A stretch of 64,000 nt of DNA from Smallanthus sonchifolius (lineage: Eukaryota; Streptophyta; Magnoliopsida; Asterales; Asteraceae). The notes beneath the pieces were generated by a model. That model had not been told where the DNA came from. It ran no database searches and saw only the letters and a program-made list of their open reading frames with translations. The translations under genes were made by a program, and so were the position numbers. Below are positions 21,423 through 33,577 of this stretch, in pieces. The stretch covers positions 25,903,001 through 25,967,000 of the forward strand of contig CM042022.1 in the NCBI GenBank assembly GCA_023525975.1, given 5' to 3'. How positions within the stretch are numbered: the stretch's first letter is position 1; each line of letters starts with the position of its first letter.

Positions 21423-22206
21423 GAAGGGGAAGAATCATAAGAAAAGTTATTATTCATGAGAAAACCAAAAAACTATTTATTAAAGGTACAAAAAATAATA
21501 AAAAGTCATAACTCAAAATATAAATCAAAAACTAAAAAACCGATTCGGAGACCTTGTTCCCCACGTCGTCCTCTTTCAAAAAAAAAATTTCAGCGTTTCG
21601 CTACATGTGTAGCATAGTTAGCTTTTGGGGGTGGTTTTTTGGGTTTAGTTTAGCTTTTAGGTTAGGTTTTTTTTGGGGGGGGGTGGGTGGGTGGGGTGGG
21701 TTTAGGTTTTTGGGTGGGGGTGGGGGTGGGGTGGGGGGTTTAGGTTTTAGGTGGGGGTTAGTGTACTACACATATGTATATATAGGGGTGAGTTCACTAG
21801 AAAACTCATTTTCATGAGAAAACCAAAAAACTTCTCATTAAAGGTGCTGCATATTTGTAGTACACCCAAAAGCCTAACCCCACCTAAAAACCTAAACCCC
21901 CCCCCCACCCCCACCCAAACACCTAAACCCACCCCACCCACCCCCCAAAAACCTAAACCCCCCACCCACCCTCACCCCTTCAAAAACTAACCTAAAAGCT
22001 AAACTAAACCCAAAAGCTAACCGTACTACACATATGTAGTAGAGCGCTGATTTTTTTTTTTTTGGAAAGAGGACGACGTGGGGAACAAGGTCTCCGAAGC
22101 GGTTTTTTATATTTTGAGTTATGATTTTTTTATTATTTTTTTTTCCTTTAATAAATAGTTTTTTGGTTTTCTCATGAAAAATGAGTTTTCTTATGATTCT
22201 TCCCCT
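21421..22206. mobile_element. Large inverted-repeat element with G-rich arms
   Basis: The left arm (about 21424-21760) and right arm (about 21865-22206) are inverted copies. The block GGAGACCTTGTTCCCCACG near 21547 reappears inverted near 22076-22098, and the outer AGGGGAAGAATCATAAG reappears inverted at the right end. The loop (21766-21863) holds a smaller copy of the arm start (CATGAGAAAACCAAAAAAC). Both outer ends run into TA repeats. Each arm has a stretch of G runs on the strand read outward-in (21665-21755 on plus; C-rich at 21880-21990). No protein is coded. It looks like a fold-back or MITE-type element, class unknown. Confidence 0.75.
21660..21760 (+). other. G-run cluster, quadruplex-prone
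   Basis: Many runs of three to ten G separated by one to a few T occur here, including GGTTTAGG-type pieces that resemble the plant telomere repeat TTTAGGG. The mirror C-rich tract is at 21880-21990. Each arm could form its own four-stranded structure, on opposite strands. Confidence 0.6.
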
Positions 22207-22321
22207 ATATATATATTCACAATCATACTAACAAATAAAACCGAAAAAACAAAATTCACAAATGCCACTAAAATCTCAAAAGGATCCCTCTTTTATCAAA
22301 CCATAAAAACTGCATCACAAT
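22207..22321. other. Short AT-rich spacer
   Basis: This non-coding spacer lies between the inverted-repeat element and the truncated Athila-like LTR. It has no similarity to the missing part of that LTR (33578-33670). Confidence 0.6.
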
Positions 22322-23526
22322 TGCGTTTATTATGTAGCTTTGGATTTAACTAACTTAAACTAAATTGCAAGAAATGTAAATTCACGATTTTGATTGTTTG
22401 GTTTCAACAACTAAGATTAACTAAATAAATTTCAAATCAAAAATTAGCTTTGTAAACAGTTTAGGAAAAAGCGTTCATCCTAGGTTTCCGGTTTCAATTG
22501 ACATCCGTGTTTAAATCCAACTAGAAAGAATCACATAGACATGATTCATGTGTGACCACTTGTTTGTGATAAAAGGGAACTAAGTACTCGGATTATGAAA
22601 ATGCGCGGTTGTTACCCGATGACCAATTAACCAATATCCAACCCTAATCCCTCCCGTGATATCTCGATTGTCAACGACACCAAGAACGTACGATTTAGAT
22701 TATGATCAAAACATCAATCAACAATTTACAAACAAACATTCACACACCATAATAAACGAACAAACATTGCAAGTCTATTATACTAGAAATACGGATAAAA
22801 ACACAAATGTCTTAGACAAACCTTCAACCTAGGATGAACACCACAAGTTTAGCCACTCATGCCTTGGTGCATCATCATCACACAAAGATTAATGTTCATA
22901 TGAATCAAAACACAAACCGAATTGTTTAGAGATTGTTTGGAACCCCAAGAAGTCTCCAATTTTCGCCCAAAAACCGCTCTAAAACGCCTGCAATCATCAG
23001 GTAATGAAAAGCCCCTTCGAAAATTGATTTTTATGGGCAGTTACACTTTCTGCGTCAATGTCTACCGTAAGCTACGGTATCTACCGAAGCTTACGGTAGC
23101 TTTTAAAGTGCTACGGTGGGTCTCTACTGCCTTACGGTGGAAGAAAAGTGCTAGGGGCTACCGTAACTTACGGTAGCTACCGTAAGCTACGGTAGGCTTC
23201 AGCATGCAATTTTGTTTTCTTCATAATTTTTTCGTTTCAACTCCGTTTTCTTCGCCGTTTGCGCCCACGTTCTCGTAATTTCTTCCTCTATCATGTTATC
23301 TTCTTAATTCTTCAATTCAAAGAAATTATTTTTTTCACCTATGCTCCGTCTTTCACTCTCCAGTCCATCCGCGTTTATTCGAACCTTCATTTCCACACTT
23401 TTAAGCTCCGAATGTACCTGAAACACAAACAAACGTAGTCATCTAATTCTAGACAATTACTCGATTAAATGTAGGATTAAAATACCATTTATAGCTCTTA
23501 AGGGTCGTCCTACGGACCACCCGTCA
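22322..23526 (-). repeat. Athila-like 3' LTR, truncated
   Basis: Pairs base for base with 33671-34875 (equal length, about five mismatches). Its outer 93 bp are gone. It contains a cluster of short dyads built from TACCGTA and TACGGTA (23064-23195). Confidence 0.95.
23064..23195. repeat. Dyad array TACCGTA/TACGGTA in LTR
   Basis: Repeated palindromic pieces such as CTACCGTAAGCTACGGTA occur here and in the other LTR (34413-34544). Related CCACCGTA...TACGGTGG pieces lie near 26960-27076. The role is unknown; possibly binding sites or hairpins in the LTR. Confidence 0.75.
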
Positions 23527-23539
23527 CATCCCCACACTT
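23527..23539 (-). other. Athila-like polypurine tract
   Basis: The complement reads AAGTGTGGGGATG and directly precedes the 3' LTR. It would prime plus-strand DNA synthesis. Near-identical copies lie at 24569-24580 and 27238-27249. Confidence 0.8.
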
Positions 23540-24664
23540 AACCGTTGCTTGCCCCCAAGCAACTCATCAAAAACCACTCATAACTCCTCAAGCGATCAAC
23601 ATGAATCAAGCAAACAAATGTCCTCATTTTACTAACTTTTTCTTAAACCCCACATAACACCCCCCTCACAATGACTCTCCTCTCGGAGACAAATAATAAC
23701 TAGCAAGGATGAGCTAGAACACACTTAAAACAAATGGGTGATTGCACAATAATAGGCTTGTACTTAAATCGGTCCTTCGCCTATAGAATTTACTAAAATG
23801 CGCACGTGAATCAAAGGGACTTAAGGGTTGGAACGTGGCTAGGCATATGGGTAGGACATGGAAATATATATGTAGTAACTAATGATCCGACCCGGTCTTA
23901 TTATTACATCTAAATAAACTCAACTAATTAACTAACTACAAAGCCTCGCATTTTTTTTTCTTTCAAACTACTACCACATTTATTCTCATTCTTTTTGTAT
24001 TTTTCTCAGATTTTTTTTTTGTTTTTCTCTTATTCTCTTTTTTTTTCATTTTTTTTTCTATACAAAACAAACATTGAACACTACGTACTAAAACTACTAA
24101 ACTACTAAACCGGGTCTTCTCAAACATGTAAGATATTTTGGGCGGTAGGCATGGGTTATCAAATGATAGGCAATAAGCTCAAAAATGGTTACTAATGGAC
24201 CAAACCCCCGCCCCTCTCGCTACCATGCTCATATGTGTAATTTATGAGGCCCAACCCTCGAATCCCACACTCACACACATCGTGACGAGGCTACCTAAAT
24301 GCCCTTATCCTTTTCACATACATATCAAGCTAAGGCCTCAAACCGAATTCAAGCACAAGTTCTAATGCACCCCCACCCATTACCACTCTCATCAAAGAAA
24401 ATATTTCTAACAATTCAAAGAAATGGCTCAAACTCTCACCAAGAAAAAAGGAAATATGGGCTGCCGATGTGTCATGCGGTTTAGTACTTAAGTGTTCAAA
24501 TTTGGACCATTTTTTCGCTTAATTTTCAAAATTTTCACAATTTTTCAACATTTCAAAAATTTCCCTTCATCCCCACACTTGGGATACATTGTCCCCAATG
24601 TACGGTTTTGAAGGAATGATCGCTTAAAAATCAACTTCACTTGTTGCTTCTCTACTCAAACCCC

Positions 24665-24703
<39 letters not shown>

Positions 24704-24845
24704 TTTAGATTCAAAACTAAACAAACACCACCAATCTTTCACAACCCAACAACTAAATACTTCAAAACACCACCCAACCGCCCAACCATAAACATAAACA
24801 TAAAGATATACAAAAATGTACAAGATGAGGTAGAACACGACCTGA
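23540..24845. other. 3' non-coding region of Athila-like element
   Basis: There is no reading frame of note. It holds T-rich tracts (23950-24070), a PPT-like copy at 24569-24580 and a (TA)n run (about 24671-24700). It lies between the extra ORF and the polypurine tract. Confidence 0.6.
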
Positions 24846-26504
24846 TCAATAGTATCTCGGTTGAGGAGGTCCGAAAATGGACGTCATCATGTCAGAAAAT
24901 TCTCCGAACCCGAACGAGCCACTGCTACTATCACCTTGATCTCCACCTTGATCAGCTTGTTGACTTCCCATGCCTGTGTGTGGATCCACCCACTGAGAAT
25001 GATGCAATGGTGGGGTAGGATAAGTTACACTACCATCGTACGGTGGTAGAGTAGAGTAATCCACAATAGGAGGGTCGGCAACAACTGGTTGACCCGCATG
25101 CCAAGCATCATGCATACGTCTATTCCGGTCATCCAGGTAACGGTTGTTGATCTCCTCTTCATGAGCAAACATGTGAGCCCTATTCCACTGCTCTTGCCGA
25201 TCATAATTTTGCTTCAAAGTTCTCTCCATACTCGCTCCCATGAATGTTTGATGATCACAAGATACTTGTCTTGAGTCTTCCCAGTCAGAAAAGGTAGGTG
25301 GACGCATACGCTCAACAACTTGCTCCATCGTCCCAACATGAGCCCAATTCGGATCATACGGCATTTGTGAATAATCAAATGCACTTCCGATGTACCCCAA
25401 CTGGGTTCCTTCTCTTCTTCCACTTCCACTTCCGCTCAGGCCTCCTCTATCCATTTCCATTGGTACCACGTAAGGGTCATCCATATAGTCATCATCCCCA
25501 CTCAGAGCTTCCTCTTCACTATCGGGCTCATCAGCCTCACCCGGTCGTAACGGCCTTGTATCCACTTTCAAGGCCCTCCATCTCTGACCCTCACTCTTGA
25601 GCTTATGATACCTCTCCGACTCGACATATTTCCATCCAATTCCCAACTGCTTAATGTCAAACGGCTTGAATTTCTTGTAAGAGCCTTTATCCTCGGCTTG
25701 AATAGCTCCATACTTCTTCAACAGTGCAGTAATCAACCGACAATGTGGTATTATCTTTCGTTGATCACTATTCCGACTTATCCATATATTATTTGACACT
25801 AAAAATCGGAAAGGAAAAAGCGGAGCCCCATTCAACAAGGCATACAAGATTGGCACCTCCGGATATCGCACTTCAACCTTGTCACCCCGTCGGGGAATGA
25901 CATTTTGTGTGCATATAATCAACATCAATTTAGCCTCGATCCTCAAATTCTTACGGTATAATTTCCCATGTGTAGTACCGGGCAAAAACAGATAATCCAA
26001 CATCATGTGCCATCTTGGATGCTTCTCTGGCTCAAAATACAAATCCTCCAGCCGCGGGATCATGTATTGATTCACTGGTTTACTATCAAACTTGGCTATC
26101 CTACGCAATGTGTCGAATGACATCTCAACCTCAACCCCGTTGACCGTCCCAATCAACTTCATTTTTGATGCACCTTTGTACGGGGGACATTTTAGAGTGG
26201 CCATCCACTCTTGAATTTCCTCAACATACAAATTATTAGCTTCTTGATCGTAACATTTCAGTGCCGCTTCCCACCCCAAAGTGCGGAACTTATCAATGAC
26301 CCCGAACGGACCGAAATCTTTTTCACGAACTTCTTTCTCACAAATGAATGCTTCTTTCCGTTGGGTTAACTTATTCATTTGATCATGGAATAGTTCCGCC
26401 TGCCATTCATTTGGTTGCTCATGTAAAGGCCCAGATGTCCACTTCGGTTTCGGACCTCTCGGTTGCTCTTCCTCCTGTTGTTCTTCTTCATCTTGATCCG
26501 CCAA
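24846..26504 (-). CDS. Extra ORF of Athila-like element (env position)
   Basis: An uninterrupted 552-codon frame starting MADQDEEEQQ lies downstream of pol. The N-terminus is acidic and the middle is a well-structured domain with many aromatic and charged residues (residues about 50-310). The C-terminal part is low-complexity, rich in Asp, Gly, Ser and Met. By position and style it is the Athila third ORF, sometimes called env-like or related to the Athila ORF-1 family. I see no signal peptide, membrane segment or cleavage site, so an envelope role is not supported by the sequence. It is the only long unbroken gene of this element, unlike gag and pol. Function unknown. Confidence 0.7.
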   Translation of the reverse strand: MADQDEEEQQEEEQPRGPKPKWTSGPLHEQPNEWQAELFHDQMNKLTQRKEAFICEKEVREKDFGPFGVIDKFRTLGWEAALKCYDQEANNLYVEEIQEWMATLKCPPYKGASKMKLIGTVNGVEVEMSFDTLRRIAKFDSKPVNQYMIPRLEDLYFEPEKHPRWHMMLDYLFLPGTTHGKLYRKNLRIEAKLMLIICTQNVIPRRGDKVEVRYPEVPILYALLNGAPLFPFRFLVSNNIWISRNSDQRKIIPHCRLITALLKKYGAIQAEDKGSYKKFKPFDIKQLGIGWKYVESERYHKLKSEGQRWRALKVDTRPLRPGEADEPDSEEEALSGDDDYMDDPYVVPMEMDRGGLSGSGSGRREGTQLGYIGSAFDYSQMPYDPNWAHVGTMEQVVERMRPPTFSDWEDSRQVSCDHQTFMGASMERTLKQNYDRQEQWNRAHMFAHEEEINNRYLDDRNRRMHDAWHAGQPVVADPPIVDYSTLPPYDGSVTYPTPPLHHSQWVDPHTGMGSQQADQGGDQGDSSSGSFGFGEFSDMMTSIFGPPQPRYY

Positions 26505-27342
26505 TCTGAGTAGTCTTCTTTTCCGTTGCTGATTCTCGGGTGGTTTACTAGAAGACCCAACTTGTTCTTTCCCTTTTCAACCCATAACCTCTGCTTTGAT
26601 GGTAATGAAAACAATAAGAACTTCAAGCTAAGCAAAAACCCACTAAAACCCCAAAATTTTCGGACCCCTAATGTCCAAAATCGACCACCAAAACAGAGGA
26701 ATCTTTGAAATGCAAGCACAAATCTGGAATCCTTGCGAAATTTTAGCCGAGATAGACCCAAAAATCACTCGATTTTGTTGAGATTTGAGAAAATAGTGAA
26801 GGATTTAAGTAATGGAAGTTAGGGTTTATGTTTGAAAATGAATGGGGAAGGAGGTGATGTTTGGTGGTGAAAAAGGGGATAAACCCGTAAGTGTGGTTGT
26901 GAATTAAATGAGATTTTGTTTTTTTTTTTTTTTATATGACCCGGATTCATGAATCAGACCGCCACCGTAGCTTACGGTGACCACCGTAATCTACGGTGGC
27001 CGCTGGCAACAAAATCCCACCGTAAGGCAGTTTAGGAATGGCGTATGATTTTAAATCCCCACCGTAAACTACGGTGGTATCTGGCACTTTAATTTTTCAA
27101 AAAAAAAATTTTGTTTTGTTTTTTTTTGTTTTTTTTTTTAGAATTTTTATAGTTTTTATATTTTTCGAAAATCATGCCCTACCCCCATGAAAAACCCGTG
27201 TTGTCCTCAACACTGTGTTAGAGAAATTCGTAAGAACTTCCCCACACTTGTTTCAAACACAAGTTAAACGTGAGTACGGTAATTGTTTAAAAACAACTAA
27301 ATTACACTAAACTAACTATTTACACTACCAAACCTGGGCCTC
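26505..27342. other. Spacer between pol and extra ORF
   Basis: This AT-rich non-coding stretch has dyads of CCACCGTA/TACGGTGG (26960-27076) and a PPT-like copy (27238-27249). A frame at 26375-26761 overlaps the extra ORF in another phase and looks like a shadow. Confidence 0.55.
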
Positions 27343-30300
27343 TCATGCTTGTTCTTCATTTACCGGGCGTAAAATGTAGCCCACCTTGTCAATTTCGAGA
27401 GTGTTGATGTCATATCCTTCCAAATACGGCTTGAGCCGATGCCCATTCACCGTTTGCTTCATACTAGTATGAATATCTTCAATATCAACATCCCCGAATC
27501 GACCCACTCGCGTGATCACGTATGGCCCCATCCATTTACTTTTCAACTTTCCCGCAAATAGCTTCAATCACGAGTTGTACAACCATACCTTTTGACCCGC
27601 TTCAAAGGTTCGCTTCCTGATCTTTGCATCATGAACCTTTTTCAGTTTGTCTTTGTACGCGGACGCACATTCATATGCTTCATCTCGAATCTCTTCAATT
27701 TCACTCAATTGAAGCTTCCGAATCCTACCCGCTTCATCGTAATCCGCATTCACCGTTTTAATAGCCCAATGTGCCCGATAAGCTAACTCCATTGGTAAGT
27801 GGCACCCTTTCCCATACACTAACCGGTACGGAGTTGTACCAATAGGAGTTTTATAGGCCGTTCGGTAAGCCCACAACGCATCATCCAACTTACTTGACCA
27901 ATCTTTTCTATCCGTTCGCACCGTCTTCATGAGAATTTCCTTGATTTGACGGTTGGACACTTCAACTTGTCCGCTTGTTTGCGGATGATACGGCGTAGCG
28001 ATTCGATGGTTCACATTGTACCGCTTCAACAATTTTCCAAAGTTAAAATTTTTAAAATGTGAACCGCCATCACTAATTATAACTCTTGGAATCCCGAAAC
28101 GAGCAAAGATGTTGGACTGAACAAACTTGCACACAACCGAATGATCGTTGGTTCTTGTAGGAATGGCTTCAATCCATTTCGAGACATAATCTACCGCCAC
28201 AAGAATATACAAAAACCCATTCGAACTCGGGAATGGACCCATAAAATCTATGCCCCACACATCAAATATCTCAACCACCAAAATAGGTTGCAAAGGCATC
28301 TCATCCCTCTTCGAAATACTTCCCATTTTTTGGCAATTTAAACAATTCCGGGCAAATTCACACGCATCCTTGAAAATGGTGGGCCAATAAAACCCACATT
28401 GAAGAACCCGATAACCGGTTTTCTGCCCAATGAAATGACCCTCACATGCTGATGAATGTGCATGAGTCAAAACCTGCAACACCTCGGTGTCGGGAATACA
28501 CCTCCGAATCACTTGATCCGACCCAATCTTGAAAAGGTCCGGTTCATCCCAAATATACTGTTTCACTTGAGCCATAAACCGTTGCCTTCTCTTCTTCTCC
28601 CAATGGCTTGGAATGGAATCCGTGGCTAAATAATTCACAAAATGAGCATACCACGGTGCGGTAGACACGGCTAGCAATTGCTCATCAGGAAACCGTTCAT
28701 GTATTTCCATCGTGTCGTCAACTCCTTCTAATGGAATCCGGGATAAGTGATCCGCCACAACATTTTCACATCCTTTTTTATCCCGAACTTCCAAATCGAA
28801 CTCTTGTAAAAGCAACACCCAACGAATCAAACGGGGCTTTGCATCTTTCTTCTCCATCAAATATCGGACCGCACTATGATCCGAATACACCACTACGTTG
28901 CTTCCCCAAATGTAAGACCGAAACTTATCCAATGCGTACACCACCGCAAGTAATTCCTTTTCCGTAGTTGTATAATTTAACTGTGCTTCAGATAGTGTCT
29001 TACTCGCATAGTAGATCACCACTGGCTTCTTGTCAACCCTTTGACCAAAAACTGCCCCAATAGTGCTATCACTAGCATCACACATGATCTCGAATGGCTT
29101 CGTCCAATCCGGTGGTTGCAAAATAGGAGCTTGCACCAACTGTTCCTTCAAAATATTAAAAGCTTGCAAACACTCATTAGTAAAATCAAATGGAACATCT
29201 TTAAGCAACAAATTACATAAAGGTTTAGTGATTACACTAAAACCTTTAATAAATCTTCGATAAAAACCCGCATGTCCCAAAAATGACCTTACCCCTTTAA
29301 CATTTTTCGGTGGAGGCAAAGTTGAAATTACCTTTATTTTTGCCTTGTCTACCTCCATCCCTCTATTTGAAATCACATGACCCAACACAATACCCTCTTG
29401 CACCATGAAATGACTTTTCTCCCAACTTAGCACCAAATTTTTCTCGACACATCTTTTTAAAACTTTTTCCAATTCGTCGAGACAAGATTCAAAAGTTGGG
29501 CCAAAAATGGAAAAGTCATCCATGAATACTTCAAGTGACTCCCCGACCATGTCCGAGAAAATACTCATCATGCAACGTTGAAAAGTGGTCGGGGCATTGC
29601 ACAATCCGAATGGCATTCGCAGAAAAGCGAAAGTGTCGTATGGACACATGAAGGTGGTTTTGTGTTGGTCATCCGGATGAATAGCAATTTGGTTATACCC
29701 CGAATACCCATCCAAAAAACAGTAATATTTTTGACCCGACAATTTTTCAATAATTTGGTCAATGAATGGTAAAGCGAAATGGTCTTTAGAAGTGGCGGCA
29801 TTCAATTTCCGGTAATCAATGCACACGCGCCACCCGGTGACCGGTCGGGTGGCGATTTATTCTCCATTTTCATCTTTAATTACCTGAATACCTGCTTTCT
29901 TTGGCACTACCTGTGTAGCACTTACCCAAGCCCTGTCCGAAATAGGATAGATAATGCCCGCATCTAACCATTTGATTACCTCCTTTTTCACCACTTCCCT
30001 CAGATTGGGATTCAACCTTCTTTGGGTCTCACGAGTCGGTTTTGCATCATCGGCGGTGATAATCTTGTGCATGACTATGGATGGACTAATCCCTTTTAAG
30101 TCGGCAATCGTCCATCCTATAGCCGCCTTGTTCGCCTTCAATACCTTCAATAACCCTTGCTCTTGAGCCACATCCAAATTGGAGGCAATAATGACCGGTA
30201 ATGTGTCATTGTCCCCCAAGAATGCATATTTCAAGTGGCTAGGCAAGTTCTTCAACTCCACTTTCGGTGGACATTCCAGTGACGGCTTCGTATCCGAATT

Positions 30301-30492
30301 AATTTCCGCTGGTAAACTTTCAATTTGATGGGTCCACGGTGGTCGCCCTTCTTGAACCGCTAAAGCCTCTTGCTTTTTCTCTTCCATCCTCAATGCACAT
30401 ACATGTACCTGTTCAGAAAAATCACAAACACAAGTTTCCAAGACATCTTCCTCATACTCGTGCGGGTCACACCTGTCAACTAAATCTGCCAC
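27343..30492 (-). pseudogene. Athila-like pol (RT, RNase H, integrase) with stops
   Basis: RT starts near 30000, with VCIDYRKLN after the stop and the catalytic box FMDDFSIFG (near 29510-29537). RNase H has MCDAS, TTEKELLAV and VYSDHSAV. Integrase has an HHCC zinc region (HAHSSACEGH ... CLNCQK) and the D, D and E residues (GIDFMG, IISDGGSH, QVEVSNRQ). In-frame stops: TAA at 29857-29859, just before the conserved RT start, and TGA at 27568-27570, where the frame otherwise continues to 27343. A frameshift near 30480 separates it from the protease. The catalytic residues themselves look intact. Confidence 0.9.
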
Positions 30493-31006
30493 TCAAAGAG
30501 TTAGAAACGTTAGTAAAGACATTTAATCTCATTTTTCTATTTCCAAAGGTCATATCAACTGTACCATATCGACAATCAATAATGGCATGAGCGGTGTTCA
30601 AAAATGGTCGACCCAATATGACATTTTGTTGTTGACTTGGGTCAACCGATGAGTAGTCCAAAACTAAAAAGTCAACGGGATAGTAAAATTCATCCACTTT
30701 TACTATCACATCCCGCACAATCCCTCGGGGAAGCTTGTGAGATAAATCGGCTAAAACAACCGTTGTCTCGATCCGTTTCAATGGACCAAAATCGTATTGG
30801 TCATATAAGCCTCCCAGTAAAATACTTACTCCGGCACCACGATCCAATAACGCCCTCGACATTTGAAAATTTCCAACTTGAATATTAATTAATGGCGTTC
30901 CCGGATCTTGGAGCTTAGGAGGAAGATCCCCTTTTAAAACTGCACTTACCCGCTCAGTCAAATTAACCTGTTTAGGCACTTTCTGTTGCCTCTTTTGGGT
31001 GCACAA
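30476..31006 (-). pseudogene. Athila-like protease region
   Basis: This retropepsin-type segment has the Athila-style active-site context ALLDRGAGVSIL, where a D-[ST/L]-G-A motif is usual, so the Arg is odd. ILGRPFLNTAHAIID follows, typical for the second part of the fold. It is out of phase with gag upstream and pol downstream, so frameshifts lie on both sides. Confidence 0.8.
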
Positions 31007-31148
31007 TTCTTTTAAAAATTTTGCATACGCGGGTACTTGCTTAATTGCCCAAGTAAAGGAAGATTTACTTTTACTTGTTTGAACACCTCCTACATCTTCT
31101 CTTTTTGAGGGCCCCTTTTTGAAATAATGTTCTTCTTACCTGGGTCTA

Positions 31149-33464
31149 TTAAAGCCGAAGGAAAAGGGATAGGATTTGACTCCCCCCCCCCCCATTTTTC
31201 TTGTTATTCAAAAGTTCACTTAGACCCGGTTTTCCAAATACTTTTTCAAAAGTTTCACTTTTAGATTTACCCAATGGTGATGATTCGTCATCATCACTTT
31301 CCACCCCTGTAATATCCTCAACTACCCCTTCAACCAAATTCGGTGAAGAGTCATTTTTGTATTCTTTACCACTTCTCAAAACACTTACATGATTAATAGG
31401 AACATTACGTGAAGAATTATGAGAGGGGTTTACCTTAGTGTCGCTTGGAAGTTGACCCTTATTCTTCTTCAAATCCGCCACTTCGGTTGCAAGTTGACCC
31501 ATTTGGGTGGTCAAAGATTGAATGGCCTTGTCACGAACTTCGTCTTTTTGTAGACGAGCATCATCCAACTGATTTCTTCTTTGCATCTCTTGTTGCATCG
31601 TCTTTAACACATCCATAACCTCATTCCCACTTGAATTGGATGATCCCGGTCCCCTAGTTTGTTGTTGGTATTGTCTTTAATAACCTTGATTACCTTGATT
31701 ACCTTGATTTGCATATGGTTGACGCGGAACAAAGTTTGATTGAGGTGCTCCTTGGAAATGTGGGTTGGATTGATTCGCGGGATTGCCATAACGAAAATTC
31801 GGGTGATTTCGCAACCCCGGATGATACGTATTTGAATTCATGTTATAATTTCTACCACCCCCACCTTGGCCTTGACCTTGAATTGCATTGACTTTTTCAA
31901 AATTTTCTTGAACTCCCAAACAATTATCCGCTGAGTGGCCCAATTCATTACAGTTAGTGCAAACATCATAAACTTGATTAGTAGTTTGCACATTACCATC
32001 CTCCACCGCATGCAATTGGGTTCTAGTAATGGCCGGTCTCGCTCTCCTAGATGATTGAGCCTTCCTCTTTGATGTGACCGCCATTTGTTCCAAAAACGCC
32101 CAATCGTCTTGCTCGTAATTAGTACCGAATGTACCATTCGTGATAAACATTAAGTCACGAGCATCTTCGGAATTCAACCCTTCATGAAACGCGTTCAACA
32201 ATTCCCACAATTCGATCCCATGATGAGGGAAATTTTTTATCATCAAATTAAACCGTTCGAAAGCTTCGTGAAACATTTCACCTTGTTGTTGTTGGAAGCT
32301 TCTCAAGCTTCTTCTCGCATCATTGGTCTTTTGGGCCGTGAAAAATTCTTCTAAAAATCTTTGTTGCATCTCCGCCCATGTATAAATCGAAGCCGATGGT
32401 AAAATGTAAAACCATCTCTTCGCTTTATCTTCCAACGAGAATTGAAACAATACCAACTTTACTTCATCCGATGAAAATCCTTGCCCACCGATAGTATTGC
32501 ATATCGAATCGTATGCCTCCAAATGAAAATAAGGTTCCTCCGTGGCTAATCCCTTATATTTCGGTAAACTTTGGAGGGAATTAGTTCTAACTTCGAACGT
32601 CCTCCCTTGATTGTTTTGAGGAATAACTACCGGTGAAGGATTGTTAGTAATAACCGGCCTAAAATGTGCTTCAATACCCCTCACGGCCTCCCGATTATAT
32701 CTTCTTGGCACGCCCAACGGTACTTGTGGTGGCAAACCGGCTTGCCTAGGCATTTGTCTTTGAGGTTGAACTTGTCTAGGAATTTGTTGTTGAAATTGTG
32801 GTTGAGGTTGAAATTGTTGTTGAGGCACTTGTTGCTCATATTGTTGAACTTGTCGAGGTTGACCTTGTGAAGCTTGCGGTATATCTTGCGGTCTTCGCAC
32901 AAATCCACCCCCTCCTTGAAATCCCTTACCCCCAAGGGTATATTCACCTTCATCATACCCCTCATAATCACCTTCATAACCGTCATCAAACCCATCATCT
33001 TGCACTCTCATAAACGGCATTGCGGGAGATTGTTGATATTGGAACCTCGATGGTGGTTGTTGTTGTTGAACCGGGGTGGTAAAGGTTATAGGTGGGTCTT
33101 GTTGAAATGGGAATGGTTGACTCTGTTGGGAGGACGATTGACCTTGAGTCGGGAAGAAATGGCTAAATGGTGGAAAGGTTGATGCCGTTTGGTAGCTCAA
33201 TGGATTTGGTGGAAGTGTGCTTGTAGGAACAGTGGTATTTGTGGGTTTGCTCTCACTTGTTATAGGACTTGGTGGAATAGGAGGTGTGGTGGTTGGTAGT
33301 GTTTGACCCGTCGTGAGAATTGGTGGATCCATGATGTTTTTCGGTGTAGTAAGAGACCCAATGACTTTGTTCTCCCTAAGTAAAACTCGGTTCCGTGAAA
33401 GTGTCCGTTCAATTTCCGGATCAAATGCTAATGGTGATGACTTTTTGGAGCCTCTAGTATGCAT
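31149..33464 (-). pseudogene. Athila-like gag with internal stop
   Basis: The start MHTRGSKK at 33464 is followed by a Pro/Gln/Ser-rich N-terminus with long Gln runs. The retrotransposon gag domain (VLFQFSLEDKAKRWF) and a zinc knuckle CTNCNELGHSADNC (near 31930-31971) follow, then an Asn/Gly-rich tail. A TAA at 31677-31679 interrupts the frame, which continues in the same phase to 31149 with a coiled-coil-like stretch (MDVLKTMQQEMQRRNQ). A run of 12 C (31182-31193) is a likely slip site near the end. Confidence 0.88.
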
Positions 33465-33556
33465 ACACCTGTAAGTACCTGCACACTAACACAACCAGCG
33501 TAAACCCAAAAATAACAAACAAAAAACTACGAAAGTTAACACACGTTGCGCACTAC

Positions 33557-33574
33557 TCCCCGGCAACGGCGCCA
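33557..33574 (-). other. Primer-binding site for tRNA-Asp
   Basis: The plus strand reads TCCCCGGCAACGGCGCCA, the 3' end of plant tRNA-Asp including CCA. On the element strand it is TGGCGCCGTTGCCGGGGA, 3 bp after the LTR. Confidence 0.93.
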
Positions 33575-33577
33575 ATT

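Noticed and set aside
24846..26504. Envelope protein of the Athila-like element
   Set aside because: Position fits the env-like ORF, but I see no signal peptide, transmembrane segment or cleavage motif.
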